DNA of 64,000 nucleotides. Origin: Xestospongia muta. Lineage: Eukaryota > Porifera > Demospongiae > Haplosclerida > Petrosiidae. The notes beneath the pieces were generated by a model. That model did no database searches, was not told the DNA's origin, and worked only from the letters and a program-made list of their open reading frames with translations. Below are positions 11,801 to 21,530 of the stretch, in pieces; position 1 is the first letter of the stretch; the number at the start of each line of letters is the position of its first letter. Where the stretch lies: NCBI GenBank assembly GCA_963693285.1, contig OY848925.1, forward strand, positions 2,501 through 66,500. The letters run 5' to 3'. Made by a program: the position numbers and the translations under genes.

Positions 11801-13856
11801 TAATAGCATTCTTAAGCACACTCAATTTTTATTATGATAACTTTATAAGTCTTTGTTAAGTAACATTAGAGTTACTGCTGTAAATTGTTGCATTATCTTC
11901 TTAAAAATGTTTATATAATGCCTTTTATTCTTTTAGTAAATCCACATTTAAATTAATTAAATACTGTTTATTTTAATGACTTTAATAGCATTCCTGAGCA
12001 CAATTAATTTTTTTAATGATAACTTTACAAATCCTTGTTAAGTAACATTAGTATTACTGCTGTAAATTGTTGCATTATCTTTTTAAAAATGTTTATATAA
12101 CGCCCTTTATTCCTCTAGTAAATCCACATGTAAATTAATTAAATACTTTTTATTTTAATGACTTTAAAAGCATTCCTGAGCACAATTAATTTTTATTATA
12201 ATAAATTAATAAGTCCTTGTTAAATAACATTAATATTACTGGTGTAAATTGTTGCATTATCTTTTTTAAAATGTTTACATGATGCCCTTTATTTCTCTTG
12301 TAAATGCACATGTAAGTTAATTAAATATTTTTTATTTTAATGACTTTAATAGCATTTCTAAGCACGCTCAATTTTTATTATGATAACTTTATAAGTCCTT
12401 GTTAAGTAACATTAGAAATACTGCTGTAAATTGTTGCATTATCTTTTTAAAAATGTTTATATAATGGCCTTTATTCTTTTAGTAAATCCACATTTAAATT
12501 AATTAAATATTTTTTATTTTAATGATTTTTATAACATTCCTGAGCACAATTAACTTTTGTTATAATAAATTAATAAGTCCTTGTTAAGTAACATTAATAT
12601 TATTGCTGTAAATTGTTGCATTATGTTTTTAAAAATGTTTATATAATGCCCTTTATTCCTCTAATAAATCCACATGTAAATTAATTAAATATTTTTTATT
12701 TTAATTATTTTAATAGCATTCCTAAGCACACTCATTTTTTATTATGATAACTTAATAAGTCCTTGTTAAGTAACATTAATATTACTGTTGTAAATTGTTG
12801 AATTATCTTTTTTAAAATGTTTATATGATGCCTTTTATTCCTCTAATAAATCCACATGTAAACTAATTAAATATTTTATATTTTAATGACTTTAATAGCA
12901 TTCCTAAGGACACTTATTTTTTATTATCATAACTTAATAAGTCCTTGTTAAGTAACATTAATATTACTGTTGTAAATTGTTGCATTATCTTTTTTAAAAT
13001 GTTTATATGATGCCTTTTATTCCTCTAATAAATCCACATGTAAATTAATTAAATATTTTATATTTTAATGACTTTAATAGCATTCCTAAGGACACTCATT
13101 TTTTATTATCATAACTTAATAAGTCCTTGTTAAGTAACATTAATATTACTGTTGTAAATTGTTGCATTATCTTTTTTTTTAAATGTTAATATAATTTCTT
13201 TTTTTCCTTTAGCAAATCCACATGTAAATTCATTAATTTTTTTTCATTTTTAATGATTTTAATAACATTCCTGAGGACAATTAATTTTTTAATCATAACT
13301 TTATAAGTCCTTGTTAAGTAACATTAGTATTACTGCTGTAAATTGTTGCATTATCTTTTTAAAATGTTTAATAATGCCTTTATTCCTCAAGTAAATGCAC
13401 ATGTAAATTAATTAAATATTTTATTTTTATTTTTAATAACTTCAATAGATTTTCTGAGCACAATTATTATTAATTATGATAACTTTATAAATCCATGTTA
13501 AGTAACATTAATATTACTGGTGTAAATTGTTGCATTATCTTTTTTTTAATGTTAATAATGACTTTTTTCCTTTAGCAAATCCACATGTAAATTAATTGAA
13601 TATTTTTTATTTTTAATGATCTTGATAGCATTCCTTAGCACAATTTAATTATTCTTATGATAACTTTATAAGTCCTTGTTAAGTAACATTAGTATTACTG
13701 CTGTAAATTGTTGCATTATCTTTTTAAAAATGCTTAATAATGCCCTTTATTCTTCTAGTAAATGCACATGTAAATTAATTAAATATTTTTTTATTTTAAT
13801 GACTTTAATAACATTCCTGAGCACAATAAATTTTTATAATGATAACTTTATAAGTC
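8886..13856 (-). repeat. 183-bp AT-rich satellite array, about 27 monomers
   Basis: The block CCACATGTAAATTAATTAAA recurs about every 182-183 bp (for example near 9572, 9754, 9937 and 10120). Other conserved blocks are AAGTCCTTGTTAAGTAACAT, TTACTGCTGTAAATTGTTGC and ATAATGCCCTTTATTC. Reverse-complemented, these match block for block the 184-bp monomer of the 26.7-55.5 kb array, so I assign the minus strand relative to that array. Copies are roughly 85-95% alike by eye, and the outer monomers are the most diverged. The array stops abruptly inside AAGTCC at about 13,856, where coding-like sequence begins. Confidence 0.95.
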
Positions 13857-13978
13857 CTCAGGAGACAGTTATAGCTAACTTAGAGGGTGACATACAGGTA
13901 CTATATTATAGAACAGTTTTTGTTTTAAATTCTGTATTTTGCTAGTCTCTTGAGGAACAGCTTGCTACAACATTCTAA
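13857..13978 (+). pseudogene. Coiled-coil-like exon scrap with a 48-bp intron
   Basis: Directly after the satellite break an open stretch reads PQETVIANLEGDIQ and ends in CAG at 13,897. A GT..AG segment (13,898-13,945) follows, then SLEEQLATTF and a TAA stop at 13,976. The joined frame has leucine/glutamate spacing suggestive of a coiled coil. The 5' part is missing, cut by the satellite. I do not recognise the parent gene, and both the splice sites and coding status are inferred. Confidence 0.3.
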
Positions 13979-14278
13979 TGGTAATATGATCCCTAAATCT
14001 AGCCAGCCTCTATTCTGTACAGACAATTGTTATTTAATAATAAATGTACAAAGTAATGCTAAGTTATTTTGCAACTGTAGCAATAAAATACTCTAACAAA
14101 TGTCACTGAATCATTGCACAATTTTATTATCTTCTGTAGCAGAGATACTGTTTTGTAGGAAAACATTCTTCTCAAAAGGAGGTTGAGATAAGGAAAGAGG
14201 TGAGCCTTCATTTTATTTCAGTAGGTGTTTGGAGGTACAGTATGCATTTTTGTTAACTTCTTATATAACCTCCTTTAG
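13979..14278 (+). other. Upstream half of duplicated island, copy 1
   Basis: This stretch aligns with 59,850-60,134. It contains the counterpart of the candidate exon at 59,956-60,055, but here the frame is broken by a TGA (GGTTGA against GGTCGA in copy 2). The GTGAGC donor and CCTCCTTTAG acceptor of the intron before the NDUFS6 exon are kept. Confidence 0.55.
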
Positions 14279-14413
14279 GTCACGATATGTTAGGTCATCC
14301 TAACGTCTACATTAATTTTGATAAACCTGAAAATTAATGTCTGTGGTTACTGTGGACAAAAATTTCTTGCTCAAGATCACAATGAATTATTTCCTAATGA
14401 ACAGTTTCAATAG
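14279..14413 (+). pseudogene. NDUFS6: NDUFS6 C-terminal exon, frameshifted copy
   Basis: NDUFS6 is the small zinc-binding subunit of mitochondrial complex I. After a CCTCCTTTAG acceptor the frame reads GHPNVYINFDKPE, matching the conserved GHPKVYINLD signature. A run of four A instead of three near 14,330 then shifts the frame. In the next frame the zinc-ligand motif CGYCGQKF follows and runs to a TAG at 14,411. Copy 2 (60,135-60,259) lacks the extra base and is open, so this copy is judged inactive. The upstream exons holding the first zinc cysteine are absent. Confidence 0.8.
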
Positions 14414-14609
14414 TAGTTATGTATTTACTTACAACTGCTTATTGATTTAAATAAAGTATTATTGCCACGCCCAACTTTGCTTTGCAGATAAACAAGGGTG
14501 TGGCTCAGGATGATTTGTTGTCTTGTGAGATAGCTCCTAAGTTTAGCTCCTTCTAAAGTGAACTCTAAAAGCTAAGTTTACTAATATAATAAGCATGTAT
14601 ACATTATAG
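14414..14609 (+). other. Spacer between the NDUFS6 and receptor exons
   Basis: It holds an AATAAA at about 14,450, usable as a poly(A) signal for the exon before it. The block GCCACGCCC...GGGTGTGGC forms a 9-bp imperfect inverted repeat. After CTTTGCAG an open stretch INKGVAQDDLLSCEIAPKFS is conserved in frame in copy 2, so a short exon is possible, but a TAA follows here. Confidence 0.4.
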
Positions 14610-14738
14610 GGCCAAAGCAGTTCTAATAATGACGATTTCCCTTGGTATGTCTGGTTTGTCTCGGCTATAGCATTAGCCATAGCTATCATACTAACAGGAC
14701 TCACTGGATTTTATGTATTAAATGTCTGCAAAAAGTCA
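14610..14738 (+). pseudogene. Receptor transmembrane exon, copy 1
   Basis: Between ATTATAG and GTATAT lie exactly 43 codons. They begin with a polar stretch (SSNNDDFPWYVW), run through a hydrophobic helix of about 20 residues (FVSAIALAIAIILTGLTGF) and end in the basic CKKS. This is the layout of a single-pass type I receptor: ectodomain stalk, membrane span, stop-transfer charges. Read straight on, the frame meets TAG at 14,751 and then reopens in the same frame. So either a very short intron is removed here or the copy is broken. The ectodomain exons are absent. Confidence 0.65.
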
Positions 14739-14753
14739 GTATATCTTTACTAG

Positions 14754-14922
14754 TTTATACTGACTCTCATTGAAAATAGAATTAGAATATTGGGAGTACA
14801 AATGTCTTCTTTTAGTCAACTGCACAGTATTTGTGATGACAGCAAAGTAAAAGTTATTGAAGATACAGACATGAGAGTCAAAACAACAGCTATAAATTTA
14901 CAGAATGATCTTGTTCTAACTG
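14754..14922 (+). pseudogene. Receptor juxtamembrane segment, copy 1
   Basis: The frame is open from TTT at 14,754 through SQLHSI, DDSKVKVIEDTD and TTAINLQNDLVLT to about 14,921. One extra G (GG at 14,922-14,923) then throws it out of frame with the kinase exon. Copy 2 shares the segment with two extra codons. The position between the membrane span and the kinase suits a cytoplasmic juxtamembrane linker. Confidence 0.6.
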
Positions 14923-15450
14923 GATCCTCATGATAATATTAAAATTTTACAACAATTGGGTATTAGTGAATATGGTCCACTTTATGATGCTAAAATATAT
15001 TTACAACTTAATGTCAAATCTAGAACATTAGTTAAAGTATGCAAAATATAGTCTAAAATATAATCACTATACTTTGTAGGTATTTCAACAAGACTCTTCA
15101 CAAGACTTGGTCATGTACAGACAAGAACTAAAGTCACTTGTGTTAGTACAAAATATGTTTCAGTTGTATTTGAATGTACCTACTGCAGTAAATTAAAACC
15201 TAATCATGTAGCTCAATTTTTTGAAGTTCTTTCCAATATTCCATTTATTATTGTGTTAGAACTACCTGTTAATGGAGATTTGAAAACTTTCTTACTCACA
15301 ACTAGGAACACCAATACACTGTGAGAACAAGATATGATAATGTCGTGAGTTACCATTATCTTGTAGATTAACAATGCCACAATTACTTGCCATGGCAACA
15401 GACACTACAGCAGGACTAGCTTACCTAGAATCCTTACAATATACCCATCA
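14923..15450 (+). pseudogene. Receptor tyrosine kinase domain, N-lobe to helix alphaE, truncated
   Basis: Four exons join in frame through GT..AG introns of 43 bp (15,037-15,079), 47 bp (15,142-15,188) and 46 bp (15,321-15,366). In order: a degenerate glycine loop (LGISEYGPLYDA, second Gly replaced by Ser); the beta3 lysine (TLVK); the helix alphaC glutamate (YRQELKSL); KLKPNHVAQFFEV; the hinge IIVLELPVNGDLKTFLL; and alphaE MATDTTAGLAYLE ending YTH. The last exon stops at CA|GTAAAT, where HRD should begin; CA cannot encode Arg, so HQ or HH is implied. Beyond it lies only satellite sequence, so the catalytic loop, DFG and C-lobe are missing. The frame inside the kinase is intact, but the upstream frameshift and the truncation make it a relic. 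The sponge-type receptor kinase assignment is inference from motifs. Confidence 0.75.
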
Positions 15451-15792
15451 GTAAATAACTATATAAAAAAAAATCAATAAAATATTTTAATAATCATTGC
15501 TATAGTCAATAAGAGTAATTGTTTGTGGTAACAAATATTATTAATGTCTGTAAAAAACTAAAGAAATTCATTAATTTACATGTACATGTACAAGTAAAAC
15601 AAAGAGGTTAATATAATTTTTAAAAAATTAATACAATATTTAACATGCATGTAGTTTATTTATCAGAGAAAAGCTCATATTTATTTTTATAAACACAAAC
15701 AGCACGTCATAGAAAAGACAGGTGGATTATAGTATCCTGATACAGTAGATTACAAATGCTGCATCACTTACACATCTTGAAATATATATATA
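15451..15792 (+). repeat. Satellite module scrap and AT-rich spacer
   Basis: From about 15,495 the blocks AATAATTGTTTGTG-like, AATGTCTGTAAAAAAC and AAATTCATTAATTTACATGT match the palindrome-module variant of the 184-bp satellite, in the orientation of the large array. This scrap ends the kinase fragment. From about 15,660 to 15,792 I see no gene. Confidence 0.65.
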
Positions 15793-16893
15793 AGCTGCAT
15801 TGTAGTATACATCTTGTAATATTAATGTAAAGTTGACAATATACTTTCTTAGATTTCTACTGCTAGCATATTTTGGGTGTTTGCCATAACACCATCTTTA
15901 TTTTCTGTCGTTATAAGTAAGAGTAAATGACTGTTGAAGATCTATCAAAATCAATATGGATAGGTAAACTCCTTTATAATATATCATATTATCTTATTAT
16001 TAATTAGGAAGGCTATTTATTGATCTTATTTGTTTCTAATGCTCACTGTCACTGATTTTGTTGGACTTTGTTTATTTACTTGGTATAAGATGATACTCTT
16101 ATAAATACATATGTACTATTAATATCTTTTATAATCTGGTAGATTGAAATATTTGCTGCTAAATCTAGCTATGTCTTGTCAGTTGTTTATTTCATTATTT
16201 CTGATCTGTAATATTGAACCACATAGTCATCAAGTTCATGTGTCCTCACAAATGATTTTTGCAAAATTTTCTTGACTAATGCTATGGCACTAACTAATGG
16301 ATAACAATGGTTACAGCTTGAAAGGAAATAATGTATTCTCTAATAGTCTTGTATCTATACTTTTATAACAAAATGTATTCAACCTGACTATAGAGGACCA
16401 CCACTACATTAAGTATTGTACTAAAACCAGAAACATCAATTCTTTTAACATATCTCATCAGAATAGACAGCTGCTAAAATCCAGACTATTTTTCATACTG
16501 ACAACATTAATTGCTATTAAAGTTTGTTCAAATGTTAACACTGTATCAGAAAAATCCAAAAAGGTTTATTTAAACAGAAAGAACAGAAACATTTCAGAGC
16601 AGTAATATTACTGTCAATTAACAAAGACCTAATCAGTGACATTGAACATTAAAAAGAAGAAATAAGATCATTAGGTAGCCTTCCTAATTAATAATAAAAT
16701 AACATGATATAATATTAAAAAGTTTACCTATTCATATTGATTTTGACAGATCTTCAGCACTCATTCAATGTTATTTATAATGGCAGGAAATAAATATTAT
16801 AGCAAATACCTAAAATATGCTAGGAGTAAAAATCTAAGAAAGTGTATTGTCAACTTTACATTAATATATCAACATGTATACTACAAAGCAGCT
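15793..16893. mobile_element. 1.1-kb foldback element with ~220-bp inverted ends
   Basis: 15,793-16,015 and 16,676-16,893 are inverted copies about 80-85% alike by eye (AGCTGCATTGTAGTATACAT on the left against its complement on the right; TTAATTAGGAAGGCTA at the inner edge). The ~660-bp middle contains the tail shared with 8.57-8.89 kb, including a satellite-like block at about 16,590-16,625. Both outer ends abut TA-rich DNA, compatible with a TA target. No transposase frame is visible, so it would be non-autonomous. ATGACTGTTGAAGATC in the left arm is followed by a donor-like ATAG|GTAAAC, which may be chance. Confidence 0.75.
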
Positions 16894-16913
16894 AATATAT
16901 ATATATGTGTGTG

Positions 16914-16945
<32 letters not shown>
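16891..16945. repeat. TA/TG microsatellite
   Basis: Alternating TATATA with a GTGTGTGTA interruption lies directly against the right end of the foldback element. Confidence 0.9.
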
Positions 16946-17400
16946 ATACTATTTCTATTTTCCTTAATAAATTAATTATCTATTGTGTGTATTGTCATTA
17001 CAAAAAATTATTGAAATAATTAATTATTGAAATTTAATTTAATTACTTTATGATGACTTGATTATAATATAAATATCAGACTTTTTTGGCAGGAGAAATT
17101 AAATAAAATAAATTGAATAGGAATTTTAGAAGTAATTAAAGAAGGATATTAAAGAGGAATTATAGAAGAAATTAAAGGATGACAAATTATAGCAGAAATT
17201 AAATATGAATAAATTGAAATAAATATGAAATTAAATTAGATTACAATAAAATTATACTGTCTACTTATAGTATTTTAATTTAATTAATGGGTGAGATCAC
17301 TGTATTTATGACGACATAAATGCCCACAACTTTTATTATCTAACAATACTTCAAGTTATTGATTAATAGCTTTAATTTTTTGATATTTTGATTCTAGACT
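16946..17400. other. AT-rich spacer with purine-rich coiled-coil-like relic
   Basis: At about 17,085-17,240 the plus strand is rich in GAAATTAAA and AAATTAAAGGATGA blocks. These resemble the coding strand of the coiled-coil relic at 24,993-25,215 (AAACTAAAGGATGATG). Stops are everywhere. The rest shows no recognisable feature. Confidence 0.35.
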
Positions 17401-17961
17401 CTATTGAACAAGACACATCATATTATATTATAACTTTGTTATTGATACTTACATTACATTTCTCAATATATTTCTCCTGTACTGTTTGAAGAGAAGACTT
17501 TAAAGCTAATATTTGATTGTCATGTTTATTTATTTATATGTTGTTTTTCTTCTAATAATTGCTTCAATTTCATTATTTCCATCTTACAAACAGAGAGGCT
17601 ATTGTTAGCATCTATAAATATATATATATATATATATATACATATATTGCATAATTAAAGCTGAGATAGTCTGAGTATATAACCTTCTTTCTCCTTAGAA
17701 AGGGCTTCATTTAAAGCTTTCATTTGTTCAAGTTGTGTACATTCACACCTCAATGTGGCTACAGTTAATTGTTATTGATGATAAAGTTCTTCCACCAACA
17801 AATGTTCCTTAGTCACTTGTATATACCAGACAATGTGTAACCTCAAAACTCCTCCTTTGCATATACAGACTAACCTCAGCTTTGAATTTATCAATTTCAC
17901 TCAACTTACTAACTTTTCCTTCTTGTAAAGTGAAGAGTTGAGTTTGAGTTGATTGTAGTTT
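17400..17961 (-). pseudogene. Decayed multi-exon coiled-coil gene
   Basis: Read on the minus strand, the exon 17,961-17,875 is exactly 29 codons (KLQSTQTQLFTLQEGKVSKL...FKAE), with an ATTAG acceptor and a GTTAGT donor. The next piece (about 17,815-17,687) reads VTKEHLLVEELYHQ, then an in-frame TAA, then CTQLEQMKALNEALSKEKE with a GTTATA donor. The third piece (about 17,610-17,453) reads SVCKMEIMKLKQLLEEKQ, loses frame in an AAAT microsatellite, and resumes as LALKSSLQTVQEKYIEKCN before GTAAGT. Leucine heptads and high K/E/Q content indicate a long coiled coil. I do not recognise the gene. A stop and a frameshift mark it as a pseudogene. Confidence 0.55.
17612..17648. repeat. TA dinucleotide microsatellite
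   Basis: A run of about 26 nt of alternating TA, with a few interruptions, lies inside what would be an intron of the coiled-coil relic. Confidence 0.85.
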
Positions 17962-18000
17962 CTAATATGAGATAAAGAATAATAAATTATTTAGAATACA

Positions 18001-18270
18001 AACACTGGGGCCGACAGATCTTGGCTGAGAATGGTCGGCCAAGTTAGGCCAATGGATCAGCATTGGCTGACACTTCCCCTCGGAATCAACGCATACAGTA
18101 TTGAGGCAAATTGAGGCTGATTTTACTTAACTGAGAAGTGAGGATGAAGAATCTACTTTGCAACTTTCAGTATTGGGCGTAGACAGTTCTCAGCTGAGAG
18201 TGGTCGGCCAAGTGGGGCCAACAGTTTTCGGCCAAGAGGGATGTGAGTATTTCTAAGATGAATGACACAC
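18001..18270. mobile_element. GC-rich element end, copy at 18 kb
   Basis: It starts with GGGGCCGACAGATCTTGGCT and runs through GGCCAACAGTTTTCGGCCAA, matching 8,325-8,570, 20,300-20,560 and 24,150-24,410. The start is abrupt after AT-rich DNA at 18,000, so this looks like a copy truncated at its 5' side. Confidence 0.7.
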
Positions 18271-19230
18271 TTTCTAAGTCTTGTACTAAAAGCATGTACT
18301 AAAGGCAGAAGCATCAATTCTTCTAACATATCTTATCAGAATAGATAGCTGCTAAAATCCAGACTATTTTCATACTCACAATATTAATAGGTATTCAAGT
18401 TTGTTCAAATGTTAACTCTGTATCATATAAAGATCAAAAATGTTTCTTAAACAACTGTAACTTTAACAGAACAATTACAACTACTTTTCCTTTTAGCATC
18501 CTTTGAAATTCATTTACAAGTAATGTACATATTAACATATTACTACATTGTTACTACAAGTAACTGGACAACATGTCTTGATTCTTAAATGGACACAGAC
18601 TTCATCAAAATCCTAATTAAAACGTTAGTATTTAGACGATTTTACAACTTGATTGTTATAAGCTACAACTAATGAGGTAGTATCATTTGTTCACAGGAAA
18701 CTGAAAAAGACCTTCGTAAATTACTAACTATTATAACAATTTGTCCTATGATTTACGTATTACTCAATATTGCAGTATATAGTTAACAGATGGAATTCGA
18801 AAGATCTTCATGATATAATAACATTAGTTTTTCTGTGTGGATTTTTGTTTAGGTCCTATTAACACGAACTTTTAGAAATTTTTATACTTTTGTTCATTAA
18901 TTCATCAACAGGTATTCAATTAGTTATAATTAATTAAAAAGGTGTGGCCTCAAAGGAAGATGGCTCAGAAGCGCTTGTGGACAGCCATGGTTAAAATAAA
19001 TGGATAACTTTCTGCTGTCTTTATGAACTACAGCTGCCATATTGCAAAACAGAACAGTGTCTCATTTTTAACTCCTCAGTTTAATGCCCGACAATACAAG
19101 TGTAGCTGTGGCAATCTCCATCTTCCATTTGTTTTTGGCAGAATTAAAGCAAGAATAAAAAGGTAGAAATTAGACAAAGCTAGCTTTGTACCTGGATGTA
19201 AAACATTTTGAAACTGCAGTAGCTGCCAAG
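18271..19230. mobile_element. ~1-kb linker module, copy 1
   Basis: It matches 20,560-21,530 almost base for base, the offset drifting from 2,287 to 2,295 through small indels. It includes AAGGTGTGGCCTCAAAGG, the possible start ATGGCTCAGAAGCGCTTG (which meets TAA after 15 codons), and a conserved frame VAVAISIFHLFLAELKQE near 19,100-19,160 that is also kept in the inverted copy at 25.2 kb. The module may therefore contain a captured promoter and first-exon region. No full gene is present. Confidence 0.6.
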
Positions 19231-20040
19231 ATTGCAACATCTAAAGCAAATCTTAGACAACCTCACACCTCAGTTACTGGTTGTCACTTCCCTGGGAAGG
19301 AAAAACACCTTAGGGAAGGAGAGTCAGGCTGAACAAATCAACACTGGCTCTCACTACCCTGGGAATCAATCGGTTCATTTTGCCTTGTTCAGTACCACTG
19401 GTACCACACACATGACTAAGAAGCTTTACTTCACCCTCACTCCCTATGGAAGGAAGGTCAGGCTGAACTGATAAAAAGATGGCTTGGTCTCATACTACCT
19501 GGATGTAAAACATTGCCAAAACCCCTCTGTTGAGAGGGCTAACACATCCAGCCAAGGGTGATCTACATCACATTTTTTGCCACATGGATTAACACTTAAC
19601 CTGTCACTTCCCTGGGAAGTGAAGTAAACTTTACTTCACCCTCATTCCCAAGGGAAGGAAAGTCAGGTTGAATTGATCAACACTGGATCTCACTACCCTA
19701 GGAATCAATCACTCCATTTTGCCATGTTCAGTGCCACTGGTACCACACACATGACTAAGAGGTAGTGGAGTAGCTGCGAAGAATGCAACTAGACAACCTA
19801 CAACCTTACACCTCACACATATTGGCTGTCACTTCCCTGGGAAGGAAAGTAAGCCTTACTTCAGCCTAAACTCACTAGGGAAGGAAAGTCAGGCTGAATT
19901 GATCAACACTGGCTCTCACTACCCTAGGAATCACTCTCACTACCTTAGGAATCAAACGGTCCACACATGAGTAAGAGGTACTGCAGTAGCTGCCAAGATT
20001 GCAACTTCTAAAGCAAATCTTAGACAACCTCCACCGTCAT
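19231..20040. repeat. Family A units, second cluster, first part
   Basis: Three to four units carry the GGCTGTCACTTCCCTGGGAAGG, TCAGGCTGAATTGATCAACA and GTACCACTGGTACCACACAC blocks. The last unit (from about 19,757) begins a segment repeated at 23,607 with a 3,853-bp offset. Confidence 0.85.
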
Positions 20041-20560
20041 GTAAACCACCAACTAACAAAGCTTCTCCCGGGTAATGTCTATACGCAACTGAGCGACAGC
20101 GCCAACTTCTAGGGCGAGAGTGGTCGCTCGTGACGGGCCGACAGATCTAGGCTGAGAGTGGTCGGCCAGGTTAGGCCAATTGATCATGATCTCTCCTGAG
20201 GGGCCGACAGCACCTACTTCTCGGGCGAGAGTGGTCGCTCTTGACGGGCCGACAGATCTAGGCTGCAACTTCTCGGGCTAGAATGGTCACTAGTGACGGG
20301 CCGACAGATCTAGGCTGAGAGTGGTCGGCCAAGTTAGGCCAATAGATCAACACTGCCTTACACTTCCCCAGTAATCAATGCATACACTGCTGAGTTCAGT
20401 ATTGAGGTAAATTCAGGCTGATTTTACTTCCCCTGGAAGTGAGGGTGAGGTATCGACTTTGCCACTTTCAGTATTGGACGTAGACAGTTCTCAGCTGAGT
20501 TGTTGGCGAAGTAAGGCCAACAGTTTTCGGCCAAGAGGGGTGTGAGTTCATTTCTAAAAT
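20041..20560. repeat. GC-rich CpG minisatellite module, copy 1
   Basis: It is built from GGCGAGAGTGGTCGCTCGTG, GACGGGCCGACAGATCTAGG and CTGAGAGTGGTCGGCCAA in varied order. GGCCGAC (20,136-20,142) and GTCGGCC (20,161-20,167) form a 7-bp stem. It is nearly identical to 23,893-24,410, apart from an indel of about three bases after ACTGAG. Confidence 0.85.
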
Positions 20561-21530
20561 TAATGAAACTCTTTCTAAGTCTTGTACTAAAGCAGAAGCA
20601 TCAATTCTTCTAACATATCTTATCAGAATAGATAGCTGCTAAAATCCAGACTATTTTCATACTCACAATATTAATAGGTATTCAAGTTTGTTCAAATGTT
20701 AACTCTGTATCATATAAAGATCAAAAATGTTTCTTAAACAACTGTAACTTTAACAGAACAATTACAACTACTTTTCGTTTTAGCATCCTTTGAAATTCAT
20801 TTACAAGTAATGTACATATTAACATATTACTACATTGTTACTACAAGTAACTGGACAACATGTCTTGATTCTTAAATGGACACAGACTTCATCAAAATCC
20901 TAATTAAAACATTAGTATTTAGACGATTTTACAACTTGTTTGTTATAAGCTACAACTAATGAGGTAGTATCATTTGTTAACTGAAAACAGGAAACTGAAA
21001 AAGACCTTCGTAAATTACTAACTATTATAACAATTTGTCCTATGATTTACGTATTACTCAATATTGCAGTATATAGTTAACAGATGGAATTCGAAAGATC
21101 TTCATGATATAATAACATTAGTTTCTTCTGTGTGGATCTTTGTTTAGGTCCTATTAACACGAACTTTTAGAAATTTTTATACTTTTGTTCATTAATTCAT
21201 CAACAGGTATTCAATTAGTTATAATTAATTAAAAAGGTGTGGCCTCAAAGGAAGATGGCTCAGAAGCGCTTGTGGACAGCCATGGTTAAAATAAATGGAT
21301 AACTTTCTGCTGTCTTTATGAACTACAGCTGCCATATTGCAAAACAGAACAGTGTCTCATTTTTAACTCCTCAGTTTAATGCCCAACAATACAAGTGTAG
21401 CTGTGGCAATCTCCATCTTCCATTTGTTTTTGGCAGAATTAAAGCAAGAATAAAAAGGTAGAAATTAGACAAAGCTAGCTTTGTACCTGGATGTAAAACA
21501 TTTTGAAACTGCAGTAGCTGCCAAGATTGC
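20561..21530. mobile_element. ~1-kb linker module, copy 2
   Basis: A near-perfect duplicate of 18,290-19,230, with a short insertion near 20,980 (TTAACTGAAAACA). High identity over non-coding sequence implies a recent duplication. AAGGTGTGGCCTC lies at about 21,234. Confidence 0.75.

Noticed and set aside
16768..17019. 83-codon open frame starting in the right foldback arm
   Set aside because: It runs through the TA/TG microsatellite (ICVCIYIYICIYIY) and has no domain.
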